In this document: positions 10,152-18,015 of the stretch, one piece after another
Layout: the number at the start of each line of letters is the position of its first letter
Position numbering within the stretch: the first letter of the stretch is position 1
Assembly (NCBI RefSeq): GCF_003731765.1
Contig: NZ_MOAL01000004.1
Span: forward strand, 868,001-932,000
DNA from: Pseudomonas chlororaphis
GTDB lineage: Bacteria; Pseudomonadota; Gammaproteobacteria; Pseudomonadales; Pseudomonadaceae
DNA length: 64,000 nt
Reading direction: 5' to 3'
The notes under the pieces: model-generated
Database searches by the model: none
What the model saw: only the letters and a program-made list of their open reading frames with translations
Told to the model about the DNA's origin: nothing
Translations under genes and position numbers: made by a program

Positions 10152-11150
10152 ATGGCTTCAGTCAAAGATGTCGCACGGTTGGCGGGCGTGTCCTTCATGA
10201 CCGTGTCCCGGGCGATCAACACCCCGGAAAAGCTCAATCAGGAAACCCTGAACAAAGTCCGTCAAGCCATCGAAACCCTGGGTTACGTCCCCAGCCTTTC
10301 GGCGCGCAAGATCCGTGGCGGCCACTCCCGCGGCAAGACCATCGGCGTCTTTGCCCTCGACACCGCCACCACCCCGTTCGCCGTTGAGATGCTGCTGTCC
10401 CTGGAGCGCACCGCCCGGGAAAATGCCTGGAACGTGTTTATTCTCAACGTCTTCGAAACCCCGCCCACCGCCCAAGCCATCGACCTGATGCTGTCCCATC
10501 AACCGGACGGGATCATTTTCAGCGCCATGCAATTGCGCACCGTGGACATTCCCCCGGCGCTGCGCAGCCTGCCGTTGGTGCTCAGCAATTGCGTGAGCGC
10601 GGCGCCCGGGGTGGCGTGTTACGTCCCGGACGACGAAGACGGCCAGTACCAGGCCCTGCGCCAGGCCCTGAGCAAGGGTTACCGACGGCCGTTCTGCCTC
10701 AACCTGCCCCGCAGCAGCCTGGCCTGGGGCCTGCGTCAGCAAGGGTTGGCGCGGGCCCTGGCGGAAGCTGAGTTGCCCTTGGCGGACGTGGCGCAGTACG
10801 ACCTGTCGACTGATGACGCCTACGGGGAAACCATCGGTGCCCTGGAGCAGCAATTGCGCCGTGCGGACGGTCGGCCGGCGTTCGACCTGTTGGTGTGCGG
10901 CAACGACCGTATTGCCCTGGTGGCCTACCAGTACCTGCTGGGGCGCGGCTTGCGCATTCCCGAAGACGTCGCGGTGTTGGGTTACGACAACATGATCGGC
11001 GTCGCCGAGTTGTTCTACCCGCCGTTGAGCACCGTGCAATTGCCGTATTACGAAATGGGCCGGCGTGCGGCCCTGCACGTGATCGAAGGGCGTGACGAAC
11101 CGTTCATTCACCGGGTGGCGTGCCCGCTGGTGGAGCGCAAGTCCTGGTAG
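10152..11150 (+). CDS. cscR: LacI-family repressor of sucrose genes
   Basis: Transcription factor of 332 residues. The N-terminal helix-turn-helix reads ASVKDVARLAGVSFMTVSRA, followed by the hinge helix (SLSARKIRGG) that inserts in the operator minor groove, then a periplasmic-binding-protein-like effector domain (GVFALDTATTPFAVEML; LVCGNDRIALVAYQYLLG). ATG 10152 is chosen because LacI proteins start a few residues before KDVA; two in-frame ATGs at 10116 and 10119 would add an unusual Arg/His-rich leader. It closes the csc cluster and most likely binds the palindrome at 7249. The inducer, sucrose or fructose, cannot be told from sequence. Confidence 0.88.
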   Translation: MASVKDVARLAGVSFMTVSRAINTPEKLNQETLNKVRQAIETLGYVPSLSARKIRGGHSRGKTIGVFALDTATTPFAVEMLLSLERTARENAWNVFILNVFETPPTAQAIDLMLSHQPDGIIFSAMQLRTVDIPPALRSLPLVLSNCVSAAPGVACYVPDDEDGQYQALRQALSKGYRRPFCLNLPRSSLAWGLRQQGLARALAEAELPLADVAQYDLSTDDAYGETIGALEQQLRRADGRPAFDLLVCGNDRIALVAYQYLLGRGLRIPEDVAVLGYDNMIGVAELFYPPLSTVQLPYYEMGRRAALHVIEGRDEPFIHRVACPLVERKSW

Positions 11151-11277
11151 GCGGCGCTTCTCACTCCCCGCCTGCGCACGGCGATCAAACAGACGGCCTG
11201 TAAAAGCCATCGGCCCGGCCGGGCAAACCTCTTATACTGCCGCGCTTTATTGATCCCACCGCAACGAGGAATGCCCC

Positions 11278-11571
11278 TTGGCCAACGAAATCGATCAGGA
11301 CTTCTACAACCGCGCCGACGCCATTATCGAGCTGGCAAACACCCATATCGCCGACAGCAGCCGGGGCAAGTCGAGCGCGTCGCTGATGTACGCCAACGCG
11401 CGTTTCAGTGCCTGGGTCAGTGCCTGCGGTTGCCGTAACGTCGAGGAACTGGCAGCGGCCAAGCAACAGGCCGTGGATTACTTCGTCGAAGAATTCCGCC
11501 TGATGATGGAAGAGAACCTGACCGACTACATCGAGAACTTCGACCGCTACATGAACCCGCAGTCGAACTGA
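11278..11571 (+). CDS. DUF3144 small protein
   Basis: A 97-residue acidic protein with Asp/Glu-rich ends, recognised as the conserved DUF3144 family of unknown function widespread in gammaproteobacteria. Sequence signatures are DQDFYNRADAIIELANTHI near the start and EEFRLMMEENLTDYIENFDRY at the end. Translation should start at TTG 11278: ACGAGGA precedes it at proper spacing and the family usually begins just before the NE-I-DQ-F motif. It stands alone: the sucrose repressor is 127 bp upstream and the dehydratase gene 264 bp downstream. A GC-rich inverted repeat without a T tract follows the stop. Confidence 0.85.
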   Translation: MANEIDQDFYNRADAIIELANTHIADSSRGKSSASLMYANARFSAWVSACGCRNVEELAAAKQQAVDYFVEEFRLMMEENLTDYIENFDRYMNPQSN

Positions 11572-11835
11572 CGGGCCCGGTGGGCCGGGCCGCTGGCTGC
11601 GCAGCTGGCCCGTCCGCCGCTCCAACGCTCTATCTACTTTGATCAACGCTGGGTCCGGACGCTGCGGATCGATCTTCAGGGTGGCTGGATAGAACACGAA
11701 GCGTGAACTTTAAAAACACTTTCTCGGCATTGATGCGCGATATGAAGTGAATATGCTGGGCACGAACACGCCGCCAAGGCGCTGTGACCGTGATGTCTTC
11801 GGACTCTCGCACAACAATTCAATAGCGAGCCTGCC

Positions 11836-13257
11836 ATGAGTCAGCCCAGAACCCTCTACCAGAAGCACATTGATGCCCACACCGTCTGCACCCTGGACGA
11901 TCACGGCCATGTGCTGCTGTACATCGACCGCCAGGTTGCCAATGAGTACACCAGCCCCCAGGCCTTCAGCGGCCTGCGCGAGGCCAAGCGCCCGGTGTGG
12001 CGACCCGCCGCGACCCTGGCGGTGGTGGACCACGTCAACCCCACCAGCCCGGCGCGCAATGCCGCGATGACCGACCAGGGCGGTGCGCGGCAGGTGTCGT
12101 ACTTCACCGAGAACTGCCTGGATTTCGGCATCGAACTGTTCGACGTGCTGGACCCGCGCCAAGGCATCGAGCACGTGGTGGCCCCCGAACAGGGGTTTAT
12201 CCTGCCTGGCATGGTGGTCGCCGCGGGCGATAGCCACACCACCACCTACGGTGCCCTGGGCGCCTTTGGCTTCGGCATCGGTACCTCGGAGATCGAGCAC
12301 CTGCTGGCAACCCAGACCCTAGTCTACAAACGCCTGAAAAGCATGCGGGTCAAGGTTGAAGGCGTCCTGGGCGCGGGCTTGACCTCCAAGGACATCATCA
12401 TGGCGTTGATCGGTCGCATCGGCGCGTCCGGCGCCACCGGCTACGCCATCGAGTTTGCCGGTTCCACCATCGATGCCCTGAGCGTCGAGGCGCGCATGAC
12501 CATTTGCAACATGGCCGTGGAAGCGGGCGCACGCGGGGCCTTTATGGCGCCGGACGCCAAGGTCTACGCCTACCTGGCCGACAAACCCCGGGCGCCCAAG
12601 GGCGAACTCTGGGAGCAGGCGCTGCGACGTTGGGCCGATTTGTACAGCGACCCGGGGGCGGCGTTTGACCTGGAAGTGGTCCTGGACGCCAGTACCCAGC
12701 AGCCCATGGTCACCTGGGGCACCAGCCCCGACCAGGCGTTGGCGATTGGTGAGCGGGTGCCCGACCCCTTGGCGGAAAGCGACCTGATCCGCCGCCAGGA
12801 CCTGCAACGGGCCTTGCGCTACATGGGCTTGGAAGCCGGTGAGCGCTTGACCGACATCGCCATCAGCCACGCCTTTATCGGCTCTTGCACCAATGCCCGC
12901 ATCGAAGACCTGCGGGACGCCGCCAGCGTGGTCCGCGGGCGCAAGGTGGCGGCCCATGTACGGGCCATGATCGTGCCCGGCTCGACCCTGGTGCGCGAGC
13001 AGGCCCAGGCCGAAGGGCTGGCGGATATCTTTATCGCGGCGGGGTTCGAATGGCGCCAGTCCGGCTGTTCCATGTGCCTGGCGATGAACGATGACGTGCT
13101 CGCCCCAGGGGATCGCTGCGCCTCCAGCACCAACCGCAATTTCGAAGGCCGCCAGGGCGCGGGTGCGCGCACCCATTTGATGAGCCCGGCGATGGTGGCG
13201 GCCGCCGCCATCAGTGGCCGCCTGGCCGATGTCCGTTGCCTGTCCCGGGAGTATTGA
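11836..13257 (+). CDS. LeuC-like dehydratase large subunit (2-hydroxyacid hydro-lyase)
   Basis: Large subunit, 473 residues, of the aconitase/isopropylmalate isomerase superfamily with a [4Fe-4S] cluster. The cluster ligands are visible: Cys351 in IGSCTNARI and Cys411/Cys414 in SGCSMCLAMN. The substrate-loop motif GDSHTTTYGALGAFGFGIGTSE is intact. The small subunit gene follows after 1 bp. The linked DmlR-like regulator and 2-hydroxycarboxylate transporter, and the absence of leuA or leuB here, argue against leucine biosynthesis. Hydration of maleate or citraconate to D-malate or D-citramalate, as in the LeuCD-like maleate hydratases, is a reasonable alternative but is inference. A weak GCGAG site precedes the ATG. 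Confidence 0.88.
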   Translation: MSQPRTLYQKHIDAHTVCTLDDHGHVLLYIDRQVANEYTSPQAFSGLREAKRPVWRPAATLAVVDHVNPTSPARNAAMTDQGGARQVSYFTENCLDFGIELFDVLDPRQGIEHVVAPEQGFILPGMVVAAGDSHTTTYGALGAFGFGIGTSEIEHLLATQTLVYKRLKSMRVKVEGVLGAGLTSKDIIMALIGRIGASGATGYAIEFAGSTIDALSVEARMTICNMAVEAGARGAFMAPDAKVYAYLADKPRAPKGELWEQALRRWADLYSDPGAAFDLEVVLDASTQQPMVTWGTSPDQALAIGERVPDPLAESDLIRRQDLQRALRYMGLEAGERLTDIAISHAFIGSCTNARIEDLRDAASVVRGRKVAAHVRAMIVPGSTLVREQAQAEGLADIFIAAGFEWRQSGCSMCLAMNDDVLAPGDRCASSTNRNFEGRQGAGARTHLMSPAMVAAAAISGRLADVRCLSREY

Positions 13258-13258
13258 G

Positions 13259-13867
13259 ATGACGCCTTTCACTGTGGTCAGTGGCCATGCCGCGCCGATG
13301 CTGGCGGCCAACGTCGATACCGACGTGATCATGCCCAAGCAGTTTCTCAAGGGGATTGACCGTGCCGGCCTGGATCGCGGGTTGTTCTTTGACCTGCGCT
13401 TTCTCGCTGATGGCCGGCCCAACCCCGAGTTCATCCTCAACCAGGCACCCTGGACCGATGCGCAATTTTTGGTGGTGGGCCCCAACTTCGGCTGCGGCTC
13501 CAGCCGCGAGCACGCCGTCTGGGGGCTCAAGCAACTGGGGATTCGTGCGCTGATCGGCACCAGCTTCGCCGGGATCTTCTTCGACAACTGCCAGCGCAAC
13601 GGGGTGTTGCTGATTCAACTGCCCGAGGCGCAATTGCAACACCTGGCCAGTCGGGTCGCGGAGCCGGGCCACCAGGCAATCAGCATCGACCTGCAGGCCC
13701 AGCAGATTGCCCTGGACGATGGCCAGGTCCTGGCGTTCGACATCGACCCGTTGCGCAAGGACGCCTTGCTCCTGGGGCTGGACGCCATCGGCAGCACCTT
13801 GCAGCGTACCGAGGCGATCCGTCGCTTCGAAAAAGCCCACCTGCTGGCCAATCCCTGGCTGGCGTGA
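13259..13867 (+). CDS. LeuD-like dehydratase small subunit
   Basis: Swivel-domain subunit, 202 residues, partner of the LeuC-like protein. Family signatures are NVDTDVIMPKQFLK near residue 22, the substrate-contact loop GPNFGCGSSREHAVWGLKQLG and GTSFAGIFFDNCQRNGVLLI. The ATG overlaps the spacer after the large-subunit TGA with only one intervening base, so the pair is translationally coupled. It faces the LysR gene tail to tail with 35 bp between stops. As for its partner, the substrate is not settled by sequence: isopropylmalate is the family default, and a 2-hydroxydicarboxylate is favoured by context. Confidence 0.88.
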   Translation: MTPFTVVSGHAAPMLAANVDTDVIMPKQFLKGIDRAGLDRGLFFDLRFLADGRPNPEFILNQAPWTDAQFLVVGPNFGCGSSREHAVWGLKQLGIRALIGTSFAGIFFDNCQRNGVLLIQLPEAQLQHLASRVAEPGHQAISIDLQAQQIALDDGQVLAFDIDPLRKDALLLGLDAIGSTLQRTEAIRRFEKAHLLANPWLA

Positions 13868-13902
13868 AACCTGCCCGGGCTCGGCTCGGCTCCGCGCCGG
13901 GT

Positions 13903-14826
13903 TCAGGGTGACAGGTGCTTGAAGTGCGCCTCAAGAAACTCGACGCACACCCGCAGCTTGGCCGAGTCGGCCAGGCGTGTCGGGTACACCGCCCAGACGT
14001 TGGCGCTCTGGCTGTAGTCGTGCAGCACCTGGACCAGCTTGCCCTGGTCCAGCAGCGGCTTCACGTCCCACATCGAGCGCAACAGAATCCCCCGGCCTTT
14101 AAGGGCCCACTGCAAGACGATCTCGCCGTTATTGGATGACAGCGGGCCGCTGACCCGCACCGTTTCCTCACGCGCGCCCTTGCGCAGGTGCCACACGCCA
14201 AACGGGTTGTTGCGCTCCTTGAGCACCAGGCAATCGTGCTGGTCCAGGTCCTGCAAACTCTGTGGCGTGCCCCGTTGCGCCAGGTAGTCGGGGGTGGCGC
14301 ACAGCACGCGCTGGTTGGCCACCAGGGGCCGGCTGATGTGCTGCCCCGGCAGGTCGTCACCCACGCGAATTTCCAGGTCGAAGCCTTCGGCAATGATGTC
14401 CACCACCCGGTCGAACACATCCAGGCGGATTTCCAGGTCGGGGTAGGCCATGGCCAGTTCCGCCACGGCCGGGGCGACGTGGTTGCGGCCGAAGCCGAAA
14501 CTGCTGCACAGGTGCAGCAAGCCCCGCGGCGCCTTGCGCGCTTCCGAGAGTTCGCCGATGAACTCGTCAAGGTCATCCAGGATGCGCACGGCCCAGCGTT
14601 GGGTGCGTTCCCCGGCTTCGGTCAGGGCGATGCGCCGCGTGGTGCGGTGCAGCAGCCGGGTGCCGAGGGTTTTCTCGAGGATCTGAATGCGCTTGCTGAC
14701 GTAGGCCGGGGACAACCCCAGCTCATCCGCGGCGCTGGCAAAGCTGGATTTGCGAATCACCGCGAGGAATACCCGCAGGTCTTCCGGGAGGGGTGATTGC
14801 ACACGATGTGTGTTTGTAGTGCTCAT
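13903..14826 (-). CDS. LysR-family regulator resembling DmlR
   Basis: LTTR of 307 residues. The winged helix is at residues 15-75 (LRVFLAVIRKSSFASAADEL, then SPAYVSKRIQILEKTLG, LLHRTTRRIALTEAG), with an effector domain after it. Segments such as SSFGFGRNHVAPA, ERNNPFGVWHL, SNNGEIVLQWALKGRGILLRS and SANVWAVYP closely follow what I remember of E. coli DmlR, the activator of D-malate dehydrogenase. The gene is convergent with the leuCD-like pair and divergent from the 2-hydroxycarboxylate transporter, making the 235-bp region 14827-15061 its likely binding site. Effector preference for D-malate or a relative is inferred from this resemblance. Confidence 0.85.
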   Translation of the reverse strand: MSTTNTHRVQSPLPEDLRVFLAVIRKSSFASAADELGLSPAYVSKRIQILEKTLGTRLLHRTTRRIALTEAGERTQRWAVRILDDLDEFIGELSEARKAPRGLLHLCSSFGFGRNHVAPAVAELAMAYPDLEIRLDVFDRVVDIIAEGFDLEIRVGDDLPGQHISRPLVANQRVLCATPDYLAQRGTPQSLQDLDQHDCLVLKERNNPFGVWHLRKGAREETVRVSGPLSSNNGEIVLQWALKGRGILLRSMWDVKPLLDQGKLVQVLHDYSQSANVWAVYPTRLADSAKLRVCVEFLEAHFKHLSP

Positions 14827-14935
14827 GATTAGCGTGTTTATTTAACCAAAAGGCCAGCATAGCATCCCTCTGACGCTGCATTGAACTGTGAGCGTTCCGT
14901 TCATCCTCAGATAAAAACAAACAGAGGAAACCGTC

Positions 14936-15022
14936 ATGAGCCTGTTGTCCCTATCCTTCGCCCGGCTATCGCTGTGCCCCCGACGATCACCTGTTCGCGC
15001 CCAATTCCCGGCGTGCCGCTGA
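14936..15022 (+). CDS. Candidate 28-residue leader peptide upstream of the 2HCT transporter
   Basis: A short frame starting ATG 14936 and ending TGA 15020-15022. It is preceded by ACAGAGGAAACCGTC, the strongest ribosome site in this intergenic region. The peptide is basic and rich in Leu, Ser and Arg (MSLLSLSFARLSL, then CPRRSPVRAQFPACR). Its stop lies 39 bp before the transporter ATG, which itself has only a weak AGGTG site. A regulatory leader or translational-coupling role is possible; a chance frame beside a misplaced ribosome site cannot be excluded. Confidence 0.4.
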   Translation: MSLLSLSFARLSLCPRRSPVRAQFPACR

Positions 15023-15061
15023 GCCACGCGCCGTTCCCGTTTTTGCGTATCAGGTGACCCT

Positions 15062-16402
15062 ATGAACGACTCCCTCGACACCCCCGTTTCCCATGCAGAC
15101 AGCAGTGCCTTCGGCCGTTGCCTGCGCAGCTTGCGCGACTATGAAATCGGCGTGATTCCCCTGCCGTATTTCATCGGCATCGCGCTGATCGTGTTCCTCT
15201 CCGCGCACTTCGGTTACCTGCCGAAAAACATGATTGGCGGCCTGGCCGTGATCATGACCCTGGGCGTGTTTTTCGGCCAACTGGGCCAGCGCCTGCCGAT
15301 CCTCAAGGAGATTGGCGGCGGCGCCATCCTGTGCCTGATGCTGCCTTCGGTGCTGGTGTTCTACGGCTTCTTCGGCAGCACCACCATCGACGCCACCAAG
15401 ATGCTGATGAAGGAGGCCAACTTCCTGTATTTCGTCATCGCCAGCCTGGTGGTGGGCAGCATCCTCGGCATGAGCCGTTTCATCCTGGTGCAGGGCATGA
15501 TCCGCATGTTCGTGCCGTTGCTGGTCGGCACCCTGGCGGCCGTGGCGGCGGGCATCGCGGTCGGTGCGCTGTTCGGCTACAGCGTCTACCACACGTTCTT
15601 CTTCATCATCGTGCCGATTATTGGCGGCGGCATCGGCGAGGGCATCCTGCCCCTGTCCCTGGCCTATTCGGCGATCCTCGGCGGCACCCCGGAACAGTAC
15701 GTGGCGCAGCTGGTGCCGGCGGCAGTGGTGGGCAATATCGTGGCAATCATCTGTGCCGGGGTGCTGGCGCGGCTGGCCCTCAAGCGTCCGTCGCTCAACG
15801 GCGACGGTGTGCTGATCCGCGCCAAGGCGGAGAACGATGCGTTCCAGGTTCAGGAGGAGGCCAGTGGCGGCATTGACTATCGCTACATGGGCGCCGGGGT
15901 GCTGCTGATCTGCGCCTTTTTCATTCTCGGCGGCCTGCTGGAGAAAGTGGCGGGTATTCCGGGGCCGGTGATGATGATCCTGGCGGCGGTGGCCTGCAAA
16001 TACCTGCAACTGCTGCCGCGCAACCTGGAGGAGGGCAGCAAGTCGTTCTACAAGCTGGTGTCCACGGCCTTTATCTGGCCGGTGATGATCGGCCTGGGCA
16101 TGCTTTATGTGCCCTTGGACAGCGTGGTCAAGGTGTTTTCCGTGGGTTACCTGGTGGTCTGCACGTCAGTGGTGGTGGCCATGACCCTGGCCGGGTTCTT
16201 TATCGGCAACCTGCTGAAGATGTACCCCATCGAATCGGCCATCGTCACCTGCTGCCACAGCGGCCTGGGCGGCACCGGGGATGTGGCGATTCTGTCGGCG
16301 TCCAACCGCATGGGGCTGATGCCTTTCGCGCAGATTTCCACGCGCATTGGCGGGGCCTCTACGGTGATCCTGGCGACCGTACTGCTGAAAATCTTCGCTT
16401 GA
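15062..16402 (+). CDS. 2-hydroxycarboxylate transporter (CitS/MaeN family)
   Basis: Inner-membrane Na+ or H+ symporter of 446 residues with about 11 spans. The family's two re-entrant-loop motifs are visible: GGGIGEGILPLSLAYS in the first half and CCHSGLGGTGDVAILSAS in the second. RIGGASTVI near the C-terminus carries the conserved Arg that binds substrate carboxylate. Members take up citrate, malate, citramalate or related 2-hydroxy acids. Divergent transcription from the DmlR-like regulator and the adjacent LeuCD-like hydro-lyase suggest import of a malate-type compound; the preferred acid is not determinable. A short leader frame lies just upstream. Confidence 0.9.
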   Translation: MNDSLDTPVSHADSSAFGRCLRSLRDYEIGVIPLPYFIGIALIVFLSAHFGYLPKNMIGGLAVIMTLGVFFGQLGQRLPILKEIGGGAILCLMLPSVLVFYGFFGSTTIDATKMLMKEANFLYFVIASLVVGSILGMSRFILVQGMIRMFVPLLVGTLAAVAAGIAVGALFGYSVYHTFFFIIVPIIGGGIGEGILPLSLAYSAILGGTPEQYVAQLVPAAVVGNIVAIICAGVLARLALKRPSLNGDGVLIRAKAENDAFQVQEEASGGIDYRYMGAGVLLICAFFILGGLLEKVAGIPGPVMMILAAVACKYLQLLPRNLEEGSKSFYKLVSTAFIWPVMIGLGMLYVPLDSVVKVFSVGYLVVCTSVVVAMTLAGFFIGNLLKMYPIESAIVTCCHSGLGGTGDVAILSASNRMGLMPFAQISTRIGGASTVILATVLLKIFA

Positions 16403-16405
16403 CCG

Positions 16406-17461
16406 TCAGGCGTGCCCGGCGCTGCGCCACTGTTTGGGGCTGAGGCCGAACCAGCGTTTGAAGGCCCGGGAGAAGGCGCTGGTTTCCGAGTAGCCGAGCA
16501 GGGACGCGAGCTGGGTGACGCTGAGGTTCTGTTGCTTGAGGTGGTTCATCGCCGACTCCTGGCGGATCTGGTCCACCAGTTGGGTAAAGCTCAAGCCTTG
16601 GTCCCGCAGCTTGCGTTGCAGGGCCCACTCGGACAGGCCCAGGGTGTGGGCGACGTGCTCCAGGGCCGGTTCGCCCAGGTGCAGGATGGCCAGGATGGCC
16701 TGGCGCGCCTGGTCCAGCAGGCCGTTCTCGTTGCCGCCATCGCCCAGTTGGCGGATGGCGTCCTTGATCAGCATCAGCAGCATCGGGTCACTGCCGGGCA
16801 TGGCCTGGCCGGCCAGGTCCTGTTTGGGAATCAGCACGCTGTTGCAGCCCTGGCCGAAGCGCACCTCGGCACCGAACACCTCGCGGTGCTCGTGCCAGTC
16901 CAGGGGCTTGGCGTGTTCGAAGGCCACTTCCCGCGGTGCCCAGTCGGCGCCGAGTACATGGCGCACCAGGTTGGTGGCCATGCCCATGGTCAGTTCGGCG
17001 TCCTGGCGCCGCTCGCTGATGGCGCCGTGGCGCACCTGATAGTCGAAGCGGTAGCAGTCGCCTTGGTCCACCAGCTGGATCAGGCTGCTGTGCTGGTGAA
17101 AGGGGAAGGCCGCAGCAAAGTTGATCAGCGCCTCTTCCAGGGTCGCCGAGCACAAGCCGATATAGCCCAGCAGGCCCAGGGCCTGGGGCTGGAATTGCTG
17201 GCCGTAACGCAGGCCGAAATTGTCGCAATGGGTTTGCCGCGCGGCCTCTTCCAGCACCCGACAGTAGTTGGGCAGGGGCAGGCTGAGGGTCGGGTGCAGC
17301 AGCTGTTCGGGGTCGATGCCGGAGCAGCCGAAAACCCGGTCCAGGTCACCGCCGTGCTGGACGATAAAGCCGTCCAGGCCGTTGGCTGCCGCCGACAACA
17401 CCCCGCAATTGCTGGTGCCGGGGGCGTGCGACGTTGAAGGTGAGAACAGGGACTGGTGCAT
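16406..17461 (-). CDS. AraC-family regulator with PF12625-type N-terminal domain
   Basis: 351 residues. The N-terminal 200 residues fit the arabinose-binding-like domain found in regulators such as ArgR/OruR-type proteins (LGLLGYIGLCSATLEEAL; FPFHQHSSLIQLV). The C-terminal AraC HTH is clear: LEHVAHTLGLSEWALQRKL and VTQLASLLGYSETSAFSRAF followed by KRWFGLSPKQWR. It is tail-to-tail with the 2HCT transporter (stops 3 bp apart) and faces away from the ethanolamine permease gene 554 bp away. It could control the ethanolamine genes, because the sigma-54 activator EutR usual in Pseudomonas is not seen here. No strong ribosome site precedes the ATG. Confidence 0.85.
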   Translation of the reverse strand: MHQSLFSPSTSHAPGTSNCGVLSAAANGLDGFIVQHGGDLDRVFGCSGIDPEQLLHPTLSLPLPNYCRVLEEAARQTHCDNFGLRYGQQFQPQALGLLGYIGLCSATLEEALINFAAAFPFHQHSSLIQLVDQGDCYRFDYQVRHGAISERRQDAELTMGMATNLVRHVLGADWAPREVAFEHAKPLDWHEHREVFGAEVRFGQGCNSVLIPKQDLAGQAMPGSDPMLLMLIKDAIRQLGDGGNENGLLDQARQAILAILHLGEPALEHVAHTLGLSEWALQRKLRDQGLSFTQLVDQIRQESAMNHLKQQNLSVTQLASLLGYSETSAFSRAFKRWFGLSPKQWRSAGHA

Positions 17462-18015
17462 GGAAGTGAGGGGCCATCAAGCTGTGTATGAATTTCATTC
17501 AAGCAAATGTCATACCTTGTTACGTGTTCCGGATCGCCCGTCCTGATCCGCCAGCGCCCGGGGCAGGGCCACAGGCCCGGTCTTGACTTGTTGGCGGGGG
17601 ATGGCGCGAGCCGGGTTTAGCCAGCCAAGAGGCCTGGCGCGAATGCCGGCGTGCTGCTACCCAAGGCCTCAGGCGAGGCGCGCCTGGGTCGAACGGTGGC
17701 AGCCCTGACCCCGTGACATCGTTCCCACGGTCACCGTGGGAGTGCTTCCAGGGTGCGTTCCGCGTCATTGCTTTGTAGGCAGCCGGCGCTGCGTTTCGGC
17801 TTTGGCTGGCAGCGCCGTGAACGCCGCTAAAAGCTGACCCGATATGAAGCATGCCCCGGGATTCATGCGCCAGCATGCAGCATCGGGCGCAACGGCCCGA
17901 AAAACTTGACCCTGGACGACAAAACCCGCGTTCTCGGGTCAAGCCTTGGCGCGGCGACGGTGATTATTCTCGCTGTCAGGCAAATACCGTCGCTTGGCTA
18001 CCGGGGTGCACACTC
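17462..18015. other. 554-bp intergenic region between AraC gene and ethanolamine permease
   Basis: No coding frame here has a plausible ribosome site and the expected codon bias. The region carries one copy of the palindromic repeat half-unit described at 17720. I looked for a cobalamin riboswitch (B12-box core) because ethanolamine lyase needs AdoCbl and saw none. A GG-N10-GC match at 17996-18009 lies too close to the start codon to be a sigma-54 promoter for the annotated gene. Confidence 0.5.
17720..17772 (+). repeat. Single copy of the CGTTCCCACGG palindromic repeat
   Basis: CGTTCCCACGGTCACCGTGGG forms a near-perfect hairpin followed by GTGCTTCCAGGGTGCGTTCCGCGTCA. This is the same element that opens every unit of the tandem array at 23807, but here it stands alone without the REP pair. 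Confidence 0.65.

Noticed and set aside
11572..11835. Possible intrinsic terminator after the DUF3144 gene
   Set aside because: GC-rich self-complementary sequence is present (about 11587-11613) but there is no T tract and several pairings compete; nothing firm enough to annotate.
17993..18009. GG-N10-GC pattern resembling a sigma-54 promoter before the ethanolamine permease gene
   Set aside because: The expected transcription start would fall at or after the start codon at 18016, so it cannot serve the annotated gene; the -24 element also matches poorly.
17462..18015. Possible cobalamin riboswitch upstream of the ethanolamine genes
   Set aside because: No B12-box core or recognisable conserved segments could be found by eye.
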